Origin: Marisa cornuarietis
Taxonomy: Eukaryota > Mollusca > Gastropoda > Architaenioglossa > Ampullariidae
Assembly (NCBI GenBank): GCA_004794655.1
Contig: SMMW01000080.1
Location: 124,001 to 188,000 of the forward strand
DNA length: 64,000 bases
Direction: 5' to 3'
Shown here: positions 25,501 through 37,700 of the stretch, piece after piece
Numbering within the stretch: the first letter of the stretch is position 1
Layout of the letters: every line of letters begins with the position of its first letter
Notes under the pieces: generated by a model
Databases searched by the model: none
What the model was told of the DNA's origin: nothing
What the model saw: only the letters and a program-made list of their open reading frames with translations
Translations under genes and position numbers: made by a program

Positions 25501-27915
25501 TGTATTTGGTGGGTTTCTTTTTGGGGAGTGGGGGTGGCATAAATCTGTGTCAGCCTATTTACCTGTAAAACTGAGTCCTTGTCAATTTTGTTTAAGCTCA
25601 GGATGGGAGATGCCTGGGTATCTTATGAGATGTAACATTTGTACCAGCGCTTTTCTTTTTTTTTTTTTTTTTTTTTTTTTTGCAGGTGCCAGGTCCTTGA
25701 TTTCAGTGCTCCTTCAGGCAAAGACAACACACATCCTGTTATGATAAACTGGGTCAGGGCCTATTTCAAAGACTCCAGTAACTTCAAACCACCATTGTAT
25801 CTGCAGCATCAAGGTCAGTGTCTCCTGACAAAGCAAACACTTTTTTACACGAGGCTGGCTTCTGAATTTATAAAGTATGACATACAAATCATCTTCGGTT
25901 AAAAAAAAAGAAACCAAATCATCTTCAGTTTAAAAGGAAATCAAATATAAAAAAAAACAAATCATCTTTATTAAAAAGAAAAAAACATGTAGTAGTCTCA
26001 ATGGGCCCAAATTGGAAAAGATATACATTAATGACAAATTGTAGGAATGAAAGATCATCATCATCATCATCAATCACTTAACAGGTACTAGCTGATCACT
26101 AGTTACTTGCTGGTAATAGTCGTCCGAGGGACCTGTTCGCCAAGGACCAGTTGGTCATTGGGGAACCTGAGCAGTGTTGAGCAGATCCCACATGGAATGA
26201 CCAGTCCACTCTTTTATGTTTGCCAACCAGTTGACCTCCTTTCACAGTGCCCTAAAGAACAGACTTAAAGTGTCATGTTGGGCGATGTGACCGAACTAGA
26301 TCAGCTTGTGTCATTTCATTATTGCGAAAATGGTTTCTTGACATCCCATGAGGGGGACAACAATGCCACATACAGCCTGGCCATTGCTGCTGTCACTTTT
26401 GTGATCCTAAGAACAGTCTAGATTGAATCTTTTTATATACAGCATTTGAATGATAGACCAGATTAGTTTATCAACCTAAGTATTTGTACCGAGATTCTCA
26501 ATCGGTTCATCATTGATGGTAACACTGTATTGTCATTCTTTTCCCACATTCAATTTTAAATAATTGTTTTTGCACCAAGGGACTAATTGGTCTGTATAAT
26601 AATAAATGTGTGATTTACATAGCCCACGATCATGCTCATGAAGGAGCATGCACTCAGCGCTTGAGACAAGGAATCATGGACAGCATACGAAAGACAGAAG
26701 GAGAAACAGCCATACAGACAAGTTGACATAGAACATAGACAAAGACAAACATAGAAGACGCAAAGGGAGATCAGGGAACAAACAGTAAGAATGGAGAGTA
26801 TCAAAAATCTCCAGAGAAAGACGAGCAGGTGGACTAGTCAGTAAATATAATCACAACTATAATCAAAAGACCAAAAAAAGTGAAAGAAACGGTAGAGAAT
26901 AGACTAGTTTTTTGTTGATTGGTGTAAAAAGTAATGCTTGTGGAACAGATGTTGCTATATGAGCTTTGTGTTCAGAAGCTGTATCATGAGAGGTGCACCC
27001 CACATAGGCAGAGTCATCAGAGAACTTCTGAAGATGACAGGAACTGTTTTCAGTCTATGGTCTAATGTGAATGAAAACGGTGATAGCGCAGCCCCAGGAA
27101 AATGTGGATGTGGGAATATATTTGCTGCTTGAGTCAGCGCAGCTAGCTTTGCATATGCATTCAATATTAGGAGATCCTAAAATCCTCCTTTTGTTAAGAT
27201 GTCTGCACCAGTATGTCACAAACGTACAAGGGATGTTCCACTTTCTTCGGACTTGGCAATAACATGAGTCCACATGGTCTATACTAGCTGAAAGTGGGTG
27301 AAATACTGAAGTCTGGGCGGAAGTGGAACATCACTCATATCAGTACTAAGCTTGTTTCTTGATGGATGTTTAGACTTGTTTTAATTGAGAGCCTTTGAAA
27401 ACATTTGTCACAAGGTCATAGTAGAACCATCATTGGAGTGGAAGAATTGCACAACGGCAGTGGTAACCTTTTGCTCTTTGACCCTGGAACACAAAGATCC
27501 CGAATGGAGCTTTTTCATGGCAAAATTGTCTATAACACCATGCAGACAATAAGGCGGGGACTTCATGCTTTCCGAGCTCCCCAGTACCAGATTGTGTCTG
27601 TGGTGGGTTTACTGAAGGATGCTGAATTTCAGGTTTGTGCCAATGTATTTGCTTGTTTGAATTCAATAATGTGTTTAATAGGTTCTGTATTTATTAAGTA
27701 TGTAGTAGAACAATTCCTTTTTTGTAACATCTTTATTTAGTATGGAGTTTCATAATGTGCTATAGAGAAGAGAGAGAGAGAATGTGTGTTTGCTGTTGAC
27801 TCACTACAAGACTGTTGAGAAATACTTTGCCCTCTGCTGGAGGTATGTGCTTGAATAGCTTTTGTTTTTTTTCTGGCAGGCTTACAAGATTATACGCTCT
27901 GAGAGACTTAGCTGA
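19591..27915 (+). CDS. ZUP1: ZUP1/ZUFSP, zinc-finger ubiquitin peptidase (8 exons)
   Basis: Cysteine deubiquitinase of the ZUFSP family, specific in vertebrates for long K63-linked ubiquitin chains and acting in genome maintenance. Exons 19591-20956, 21919-22004, 22606-22774, 23385-23582, 24773-24941, 25686-25813, 27415-27632 and 27880-27915 join in frame to 789 residues; human is 578. Exon 1 encodes six C2H2-like fingers by eye (starting near residues 11, 46, 73, 308, 350 and 426) and a long acidic/serine-rich linker. Exon 2 begins DFDWQFAQKLQSEEQQR, matching the ubiquitin-binding MIU helix. The peptidase follows: catalytic Cys582 in DRGWGCGYRN, His707 in QGHSRT, Asp728 in LLLFDPG. The His-Asp spacing of 21 equals human (from memory). 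Exon 3 is read to the donor at 22775 (ACAG|GTGCAT) because the GT at 22768 breaks the frame. The short last exon (AYKIIRSERLS, stop) is the least certain part. Confidence 0.95.
21551..21623. repeat. Near-perfect hairpin, about 24-base arms
   Basis: The left arm (21552-21575, AAATTCAAATGATGTTAAG then AAACT) is mirrored by the right arm (21599-21623, AGTTTCTTAACGTCATTTG then AATTT) with one mismatch and a loop of about 23 bases. It lies in ZUP1 intron 1 and could be a small palindromic element or a structured RNA. Confidence 0.8.
22925..23160 (+). mobile_element. Dispersed repeat with (ATT)n tail, copy A
   Basis: Ends in GCACTATATAAGTCACATG then TTTATTATTATTATTA, a tail style common in invertebrate SINE/LINE remnants. 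It matches the reverse complement of 26596-26864 along most of its length (shared GACTAGTC, CATGCTCCTTCRTGAGCA and the ATT tail). It lies in ZUP1 intron 3. Confidence 0.75.
24021..24217 (-). mobile_element. Dispersed repeat, copy B, inverted relative to 18872-19080
   Basis: Second, oppositely oriented copy of the element upstream of ZUP1 (see 18872-19080). It lies in ZUP1 intron 4 and carries no coding capacity. Confidence 0.75.
25656..25681 (+). repeat. T26 homopolymer inside a splice acceptor
   Basis: Twenty-six consecutive T residues, preceded by TTTTC and followed directly by GCAG, form the polypyrimidine tract of the ZUP1 exon 6 acceptor. Confidence 0.9.
26055..26545 (-). mobile_element. 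LINE fragment, reverse-transcriptase C-terminus remnant
   Basis: Read on the minus strand, broken frames give the usual C-terminal pattern of invertebrate non-LTR ORF2 proteins: a stretch resembling LGS...D, then LQGTVKGGQLVGKHKRVDW, then a tryptophan-rich end and a (GATGAT)n tail (complement near 26056-26073). Many stops and frameshifts; non-functional. It lies in ZUP1 intron 6. Confidence 0.6.
26596..26864 (-). mobile_element. Dispersed repeat with (ATT)n tail, copy B, inverted
   Basis: Reverse-complement partner of 22925-23160, in ZUP1 intron 6. The 3' end (complement of TAATAATAAATGTGTGATTT) and the block with AGGAGCATGCACTCAGCGC correspond. Confidence 0.75.
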
Positions 27916-30654
27916 TAAGGCTGTTTGGAACAGTGAACAGCATCATTATGAGAGTATGAACTATTTTGTAACTCTCTCTCACACACACACAGAGAGCCAT
28001 ATAAAGCACAGAGTATAATTAGTAATAATAATCAAATTTGTAGATTGTATTTTCCCATTTGGGGGCAAAGTCACTACCCTGTGTATGAAAGCATTAAGTG
28101 TAGTTGGCCATGAGATGCTAATATAATGTGGATTCTTTCTGTGAGGTTTGCCTGGGTAGTGCCTCATCTACAGGTAAGAGGCTTCAGTGTCCATCATCAT
28201 AGCAGCGTGTGAATAATTTCCCAGAAGCATGAATTACTGCTTTTTGTTTTCCTAACATAGTGGACTGTTACTAATAACTCTCATTCTGTGACACATGACA
28301 GTGCTTTGCTGTTGCTACCTGGAAAATTTAAAGTTCCTTTAGTTCTTTAGGGGTTTGGATTTTTAATTTATTTAATATAATTATATTTTTGTTTATGCAC
28401 ATTACAAAGCATTGAACTTTATCTTTTATCTTTAATTTTTATATTTTGTGAGTAGTTTAATTGCTTTCCCAAACATGTTTTCTGTTTTATAATAACTTTT
28501 CTTTCCTTAGTATTGCCTTAGATCTTTGCCGTAACATTGGAAAACATTCAATCATTATGCGCTGTGCTCCCAATAATTTAACTCAGAGAAACAGGCATAC
28601 TGTAAACAGATAAATAACTGTAAAAATAATGCTTACAACTTTCACTTTCCTTGTCTCTGTTAATCTGTGTTATTTCCAAAGATTTGATGGTGCTGCATAA
28701 AACTGCACTCTGGTTGTAACACTAAGATACACATGTAAAAAAGTGCTTATATCATGCAGCATCATGACCAAAGCAGGTAACACTCTGTGCTGACCAACAA
28801 TAATAGAGAAATATTAAAAGTACTAAGCAACAGTAATATGCTGACACCAAACACATTTAGCTACTGAGCCACAGGTTAAAGAGTAGGCAGGTAATGAAAG
28901 TTAAAGTGTAACATGAAGTTAAAGAATACTTATAACTAATAAGATACCATGTAGAACTGGATTGTATTGATGCAGAATAGTAAACTAATGAGTACAAAAT
29001 TTCAAGCATAATTTAATCATAATATTTTTGAAACAGATGTTTTCAGTGAGCGTTTGAATTCTGCCTTTGAATCAGAGTAACAAATGTGGTATGAGAGTTA
29101 CACGGTCTTATAAAAACAACTTCATTGTTCCTCACCATTTTGATGGTGTCTATCAATTAAAACTAAATATACTCAGAGGCATTTGCTTGGAAGATAATCC
29201 AAAAACTGCATCTTTTACTGATTCTCTATAACATGTTAACCTCCCTTGATGTAAGGGAAGGGTATTCAGACAACTTGAGAAATGACTGTTGTTCACTCAT
29301 TCTGTTACATGAAAATGCAATAACATTGAAGATTTTGATGTTTAAAATACTCGATTAATATTAGCTCAAAAACTATGGAGCGGCGAGAAAGAGGATTTGC
29401 ATGTGCATCAGCCCTTGAGCAGACAGTGTAGATAGCTCATTTTCACCAGGGAAATTTTCTAACCAAGGAGTTTTTAACCATGTGCACGATGTTCGTTCTT
29501 TTATGACCAACATCAATTCTTGTGCCTCGAATATCCTACTGATAAGCATGGTTCGTAAGGGTTGATGACATGATTTTGTTATTCTTGGTCATTTTGCCTG
29601 CAAGAGTATTCTCACAATATCTACATTTATACAACATTGGTGCAATCTTTGTGTGTGTGCATATGCATATATACACATACAAAAGAAAGATTTTTTTTAA
29701 GTATAACAATATATTTAAATATTATATCTTCTGTTGTGACTGGTTCTGTGTAGTCTGGAATTCTATAAAAAATCTTCATTTATTATTATTATTATTAATT
29801 CATGGCTGTAAATATTTAGCATACAAATCATTAATTGCTTAGAGAACAATTGCATGAAAACCTTATTGAACATATGTACACACTATGGTCAATGAGAAAT
29901 TTGAAATCTTGATAAAATGTTAGCAAGTATTCTCAATGGAAGAATTTTTTCAAGGGAACAGCTGGAGACATTTTTTTCTGTATCTTGGCTAATTCATGAA
30001 AGAAATGGTTGGAATTCAGTAAGAACACTAACAGGCAATGTGGAAATGTTAACAGCACTTCTCTGAGTGATTTTCGTAAAGCTTAAAGTTATTGTAGATG
30101 TTTTTATGCATTCTTTTGAAAAATAAAGGAGCATAAGAGAGATCTAACTCATAGCAAGAAAATTATTACACAGATTTGCCCTGGACATTATTGCACCGAG
30201 GGATACATTTTACACATACTGTACTTGCCAAACCTAGCTGTCCAAGATGTGCATCATAAATGACTTTGTATCGTTTTCTAATACCATGCTGCAGCAAAAT
30301 TGCATATTTTGTGAAAAAAAAGAAAAGTTTTTATATGAAGTTGCTTCCACTAGTTGCAAGAAGAGTTAAAATGCTGTCATTTGATTGTATAAAGCTTACA
30401 AGTAACCATTACTTCTGAAAAATATAGGTCAAATGTCTTATTTTATGTACAAAAATGCAAAACATCCCAAAACAAATTGAGCATTAATCAACTCCAAATG
30501 TCTCCTTACTTGTCGTGTACTATTAGTGAATGTAATTCTGGTAAAGATGACAGGGACATCTGAGGTTATGAAACACACAACACGTGTGCATTCCTGTCCC
30601 AGAAATTTGTTACAAATTGACCAGGCAATTTATAGTCCGTTCGTAAGGAAATAG
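27916..30654 (+). other. ZUP1 3' region / intergenic, no confident exon
   Basis: AT-rich. A plus-strand AATAAA at 30122-30127 could end a long ZUP1 3' UTR. A splice-like acceptor at about 28510 precedes a short open stretch, but there is no donor or recognisable protein. No repeat family was identified. Confidence 0.4.
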
Positions 30655-31033
30655 CTGATGACACAGAGGAAAAATGACAATGACTTTGGGGAAGAAGCTA
30701 ACCTTGATGGTCAATTAAATGTAAGTCACCACCTGTCGTTACTGCATTTTCCATTAATGTCATGCAATGATGAGGAAAAGATCACTATCGCTGCAGATTT
30801 TTTTTAAACAATGGATTGCTGCATTTTCATTTCTTGGATATAATGGGCACCTTTTTTCATGCATTAAAATATGTTCAGATTCTTGGAGTATTTGTCCTTT
30901 GTGTGATATATCACTTCACATCTTTTTATAATAGAGTGAAACAGTGGTCCAACAGAATGGAAGAGAAGTGAGAGGTGGTGGCAAGGTTGTCACAGTACCT
31001 CCACCTCCACAGCCAAGAAGGCTAAAGGACTGA
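30655..31033 (+). CDS. Two candidate terminal exons of an unidentified protein
   Basis: Not recognised. Segment 1 (30655 or 30667 to 30720) ends at a clean GTAAGT donor and reads NDNDFGEEANLDGQLN. Segment 2 (30935-31033) follows an acceptor (TATAATAG), continues in phase 0 from SETVVQQNGREVRGGG through TVPPPPQPRRLKD to a TGA, and is followed 97 bases later by AATAAA. Codon use, phase agreement and the polyadenylation signal all look genuine. No upstream exons of a separate gene were found. It could be an alternative 3' end of ZUP1, whose exon 7 also ends in phase 0, or the tail of another gene with small exons in 28-30.6 kb. The acceptor of segment 1 lacks a good pyrimidine tract. Confidence 0.4.
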
Positions 31034-31129
31034 TGATAAGGATCTCTGCATGCATTCTTATAAAGCTAAGTAGCCTCAACCTCCACAAGTTGCAAAACAT
31101 GTTTTATTGCACAAATAGGTGTATAGCAT

Positions 31130-31135
31130 AATAAA
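31130..31135 (+). terminator. Candidate polyadenylation signal
   Basis: AATAAA, 97 bases after the TGA of the candidate terminal exon at 30935-31033. Confidence 0.45.
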
Positions 31136-34100
31136 AGGAACTCTACCAGCTCACATTGTCTAATGCATTTCAAAACACCACAGTAACAGGAGGTTCTTAA
31201 TTTAAAACAGCAGGAGGTTGCATTAGTGGCTAAACTTTCCAAGACTGCATGATAATTATTGTGATTGATAAAAGATTCAATATGTCTAACACGCAGAGAT
31301 GTTCATATATAAAAAAACAGATTCTCTTGAAGAGTAGCAATCTGTTGGTCATGTCTGCTAAGTATTTACAAAGCTGCTTTTTAACTCTTCATGTTATTTA
31401 TGTATTAGTAATGCAATAGCACCTAGAGATGCATGAATAAATCAAATATAACCTGAAATATTTTTATGATCTTTTGCATGGCATGTTGTTTGACAAAGCA
31501 TTAAGAGAACTTATTTCTTTATGCACTGTAAAACAAATTAACTCTTTACAGTAACAGTCCAACAATCATGTCTACACAGAAAATGAACAAGAAACTGAAC
31601 TGTAAAATGTTTAAAGAAAATGCTGACATTATAAGACATTAGAGAATCTGCTCCAAAGAATGGCATAATTGAAGCATTTGCTGTAAAGGCAGCTATGGTT
31701 GAAAAATGCTGTCCTGGCTAAAGCAGTTATACAAAAAGCAAGACATGTAAAGCTCTCTGTGGTAGACATGACTTACACTGCTGTGTGTGCTGTGTAAAAA
31801 TCACCTGGATATAACACCATGACCTGCTGTGATCCTAAAGAGATTATTATCACATGATATACACACAGCTCTAGACAGGGGAACTGGGGTGGAGGCTAAG
31901 CATCTGTGAACAACAGTCAGGGCTGTCATACTCTCTTGCAGTTGTCTTTAGGAAAAGTGATTGCAGACAACATAGTGTTTGCTGGATGACAGAGACAGCA
32001 AAGTAACCTTAGTTTGCAGTGAGAAAGACTGCAATTGTACTAAATACTGCTGTGCTGGCAGATGTGGAGAATACAGGCATTCGTGTAACATAGGACTTCG
32101 GATAATCATCAAAAGTTTTGACTGCTGATTAGAAATACATGAAGCATGATTTTAAATCAAAGATCTGTATTAGTAAAACTAAAAAAATTGTATCACAGAG
32201 GTAAGCACATCTCTATGACCTTGATTTATGAGTACATGCCAAGTATTGGGACAGTTTAGATCATCATACTGCAACCAATAAAATCAATTCATTAAATCAA
32301 AATAAGCTGATAAGGTATCCAATCCATTGTCATGTGCTTAAAATTCAAGGAAGACAAAACTCAGATATTTGCAGGGCTTAAAATGGGGCTCCAAAGTTAT
32401 TTCCAACAGCACAAATGGACATGACAAAATATATCGTGATATTGTAAATGCACAAACTAGTGAATGCTCCCAGCTAATAGACAAGAGAGTAATAAGCAAA
32501 CTGAATGATAAAAATAATAGCAGCCATTTCTAACTGATTGCAAATGAGACCTAAATGATGATTTAACAGGGAGCAAGCATTTACTTGGAGCTACGTCATA
32601 AAGCAGAGGTAAGACGACCTCAGTCAGCTTTGGACCAAAGCTATTGTTGGGTCCTGTAATTACAAAATGGTGAAGAAGTAGATCAGCTGATCATCTGGAA
32701 GCTTATGGTTACTGAGGGCTTGCTAGAACTGTAGGTAGTGAGCAGAGATAACCTTTGGTTCATAACTCCAGCCCTTGATTATGTAGCCAATTTGGCACAT
32801 ACATTAAAAAAACAAACTATTATGAGCAGAATCAAGCAACAAAGTATATTTTCCATTTTGTAAGTAAATTAGTGAATTTTGCTGTTACCAGCATCTTAGT
32901 TATTAGTTAGATTTTACTAGAATGACGCTGTCAATTTTGGTTACATGTGAGGCTCATAGATAATTGGGTTTGATTATCCTGATGAAAAAAATATTAGAAA
33001 ATTGTAATAAGGTCAGGTACCATTACTATTGCATTGTCAAATGATAATTTGCTCTATGTGCTGTATTAAAATTTATTTACAAAAAAATTCCACATTTCAC
33101 TGAAGTCCTAAACAAAAATATACAACTTAAAATCAACACTCAAAACAAACATATTTACAATAATCTAGCTTAAATCAAATCCATGAGCACCCGCACATTT
33201 CTTCACATTTCACGAAGGTAATGCTTCAGAGAAAACATTCGTCTGTTTAGAATACAGCTTTAAGTAGTCCTGAAAGAATACCATGTATAAAAAAAAAAGA
33301 AAGAAAAAAAAACCCAAAATAACAGAACCACACACACACACACACAAAGTGTGTTGAAATATTCTACACAGCTACCATACTGGAATATTTCGAGCACTCA
33401 ATTAATTCTTAGAGTCTTACAGCTTCTACTGTACAATCTAAAACTGGCCTCTTATGACCTTTACATAAGCACTCATTACGATACTGTCCTAAGGAACCAA
33501 TGTTGCTAAGCAATGTGATTAACTATGCTTCAATTACTATTGATGTGCTGAAAGTAGCTTAGATACGCAGAGAAAGGCCATCAAAGGTGATAATCAGCAA
33601 TGTCAATATATTATACAAAGAACAGTACAATTTATAATATTGGTAATGATGCAGAACCACACAGCTGTCTTGAGACAACAACAAAAAAACAAAAAACAAC
33701 TAAAAACAAAAAGAAAAGAAAAATAAAGATGGATTTTCTTGGATTCACACAAGGTATCTGAATAGTTTTTATAAGCATGTGTTTGTTCTATTTCCTATTT
33801 CCTTAGTTAACAAATTTGATGGAAGTTCCTTTCATTTTTCAGATATCAGATAACTACACACCCGAGGGAGTGTTTAAGTATACCTTTCACATTTTCTTCC
33901 ACAAAAAACAACAATCATTTAGTCTGGATTCCTATGATCACAAAATAAATCTTGCAGGTTGAAATGACTATAGAAAAATTCAATTAATGTCAGATGACAA
34001 GAGTAATCGATGAATTGATTCTATGATGTAATGTCAAACTGATGTATCTTATAAACAGTTCTTCTCACTCTCAATTTTACAGCACTCTCCTTCCCATTCC

Positions 34101-34723
34101 TTTCCTAAATCCTTGAATTAAAAAAAATACACAAGGATCCAAAAAATCTTTTACTTCTATCTGAATGAACATGTAAAATAACAATTTTACCAATGTAAAG
34201 ACACCATAAAAATATGTTCTTCTTTTGAAACAAACAGGGCATGTTTCACTCTACTATAAGACAAAAAAAAAGGCTAGTAAACAAATCTATTTTGATTAAG
34301 AAGAATTTTTGTTCAATCACAGCCTCCTGTGCATCATCCTATACAACAGTCATTTCTATCCTAAGCAGTCAACTTTGGCTGCCTTATTTAACGTTCCCTT
34401 TCTAAAATGGCTGATGACTAGTCATACTGGAAAAGTTCCATCATACATGACTGACTGCCAGTTTGTAACTACTGTTAAAAGATTAACTGTCATGCCTGTG
34501 TGGCCATCTGAAAGAGACCTTCTCTTTTATAGTTTGTTTATAACCCACCAACAGTTTTATAAAATCAATGAAACTGAGGGAGAAAAAGGGGCAACAAGTT
34601 CAGCAGTCAACAAGTACATTTATCTTCTGCCTTTACTATCTCCAGCCACATTTGTAAATACTTGTTTCACATGCACTAGATTGTCGTTAAGCCATGGGGT
34701 GGTCTTCATGTCACGAATAGAAC
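31136..34723 (-). other. Intergenic and probable 3' UTR of the repeat-protein gene
   Basis: No exon seen. On the minus strand an AATAAA (complement at 33072-33077) lies about 1.65 kb past the stop of the pleiotrophin/midkine-like gene and could end its transcript. Contains A-rich and (CA)n simple sequence near 33290-33347 and 33680-33725. Confidence 0.4.
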
Positions 34724-37700
34724 CTATGAGCATGGCTTGAATTTTACAGCCTTCCTTTCACATTCTACACCTCCTCCAATGACCTGGCGATGCTTCATCA
34801 TGACACCTTGCTGACATGGACCATAGTCCCCCCAAGGACCTAGGAAGCAGCTTTCTGAAACACACATCATTAAGACTACTGTTCCACAAACTGGACAACC
34901 CTTAGGTTGCATTCATGATGCATAGAAAGAAGTGTGTGTGAAAATATTCACCCCAGAAGTTTTCTTCATATTAAAAATATTCATGTTTAAAATATTACAT
35001 CAAGTTAATTCGCGACATTTTTCCTCTCTTTTTCTCTCTCAAGGCCCTTACATTTATTGATTCATTGCAATATTTAGGAACATAAATCCAAAGCCAATAA
35101 ACAAAATAATGGGTTTTCAAGAAAACCACATCTAAAGAACAGAGTGCCAAAAATCTGCACTTCAGCGTTAGCTCCTTTTTGACAGCAACATCAGTTCATC
35201 ATGATTACTTGTGACATTCTTGACTTCAGTGATGGTAAGTTAATATGTCTTCAAACCACCACCTTACCTTCTCCATTAGGTTTGTGGCAGCGCCGTCTGA
35301 CCTGTATCTCTTTTTCACATTTTGTAGCATTTCCAGACACCAGGGTTTTGACCCGCATCCTTTCCTTTGTCTCAGAGTCACAATCACTCCATGGACCCGT
35401 ACTGTATTTGCATTCTACCCATCAGAAACGTCCATAATATTTCAAAGCATGTTTAAAATAGCCATTCTAATAAAGTTCAGACTTAAAGATTAACTCAAAA
35501 TCTGAAATGCATCATTTCAAACGGGTTTAACAGACAAGAAAATACTGTGTGAACAAGACATGAATTCATCTACATGCAGCTGTCAAAAGTAAACAAAAAC
35601 TGAAAAATTTGCAAAAATAACAATTTGTGCACTGAATCGATGCCATTTCCAAAGTGATGTTGCTGCATTTCATCTCATTATGTTGCTTATCACTCTGGGA
35701 AGCATTAGTGTGAATTATTCCTCAGTCTGCTCCTGGCACTGTTACTTGTACAAGTGATGTCCAAATCTGTTTCTTCGTTTTATACTATGATCTTTTTTCT
35801 ATTTTCCTTATTTATGTGCTATAGGTAAAGGCATTTTGCAAAACCAATCATCACCGCAATTCATTCATTCCACGTGCCATTTACCTGATTAACTCTACTG
35901 GCCGTGAGCTTGTATTAACCTGAGGTGACATAAGGTCACCAAGTGTATCTACTGTTGCTGGGAATGTGTGTGTGCGCACGCGTGTGTGCATGACAGAATT
36001 TCAACATGTATGTATTATCTCTTTTATATCATGTACATGTATGTATTACTGCTATGAGCACTATCTGGAATTGCCCTTGTGGATAAATAAAGTTGTATTG
36101 TATTTGAGAAATATGTAGGTAGACACGGAATTCACTATTTTACATGAATTTCAGCTTAAACAAGAGGTTTTGGTACATCATGGGCACAGACGGTGGGGCT
36201 TTACTGTACACAGATTTTTCAGTGTATCCCTTAAAGACTGAACATTCACCATCTGGTAGGAAAGAATAAATTTGATCTGGTGGAGGGATGTGTAAGGCTA
36301 GACGGAAGCAATCAGTGAAGAATGATCACTATGGTTGTCAGTACTCCATGTGCTTCTTACCTCCCTCTCTTTTTCAGGTTGAACCACTGTTTCCCATCAT
36401 GAGCTAGAAATCTAAGACACGATAGAAACAAATACTGCCATAAAATTTTTTTTATTTCTTGAAGGTGCGCTTAATATTTTCATTCTACTATATGCCTAAT
36501 AATACACACCATCTTTCTTGCCACATGATTTGGTGATGGTGCGTGATCGTTCACAGGTAGTTGGGTTTCCTCTCACAAGAATGTCTGTGCGTGTCTTTAT
36601 AAATGATGCATTGCATGGACTCCATTCACCTCTGGTAAAGTGGCATGCTGCATCCCACAAAAAGACAAAAGAAAACTCAGTCTTCTGAGAAACAAATGTA
36701 ACACAATAAATATGATGCCATTATTGTTTTCAAATAAATTGCTTTGCCCATCCTTCAGGATTTCTAGAGCTTAGGGATAGATGCATTGTGGCAACTGGTT
36801 TTCCATTCCTTCTACCAATGTATTTAATAATAATAATAAATGAAGATTTATTTTCACTGGACAATAATTTACAATAGATAATTTGTCAGACAAAAGTGTT
36901 CCTATATTACCCACGTTTACATCTTCGGATGAGCTGCTTTGTTAGCTGGCACAAGTCTGGATCACCCATTTTCAATGTCAGGATGCGTACCATGGTGTGG
37001 GTGCGGTTGTCACATTCGCCCCAGTCTGATGGTTTGTATCGGCACTCTGTATCCAAAAAGAATAACTTACATGCATTTTCCATACGATATGGTACTCTGC
37101 ACAAACTGTTTCAACAACTGACTGTGCAAAACTGTTTCATCAAATCTGTCTAAATCTGTGGATTTCTGAATCGTTTCTGCCTCCTAAAAAAAATATTCAC
37201 TTGCCACAGAAACTATTTGAATGCACTTTTCTAGGTTTTATTCTTTAGAAGCACAGCTTTTATCTCTCTAATTTTCCCAGTCTAACTTGAGATATTACCA
37301 CGTTTTTAACATGCTATGCCCAAAGAAACTTCTTCTACAATTATTAGATAATTTCATAGAAAAAATTAACATTCAGAATTCATTCTTTCAGCTGTGTCTC
37401 AACCAGCTGTGTCTCCAATCGGCCCCATTTAAGGACAATTGGGCTCTGGTGACAAACTAGTTGTTTGATCATTCTGGAAAAAAAATCTAAGCTTGCTTGC
37501 CTTTTCTGTCAGCCTTTCCTGTCAACCAGATTTTTAAAACCGGTGTTGCTGGCTGCTTGAGAGCCCATCTCCTGATCATAAAAATAACATATCTAGTGTT
37601 TGTTGAAAGAGCTATTTCCTATCCAAGCAAAGTCCTTTTCTAGATTCCTTTTCCTCATCTGTTAAAATAATTTAGTCATCACATGAAGGAGATACTTAGG

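Noticed and set aside
27901..28018. Plus-strand frame reading LYALRDLADKAVWN as ZUP1 coding continuation
   Set aside because: It is in a different frame from exon 7; the phase-0 join gives AYKIIRSERLS and a stop, closer to the expected short family C-terminus.
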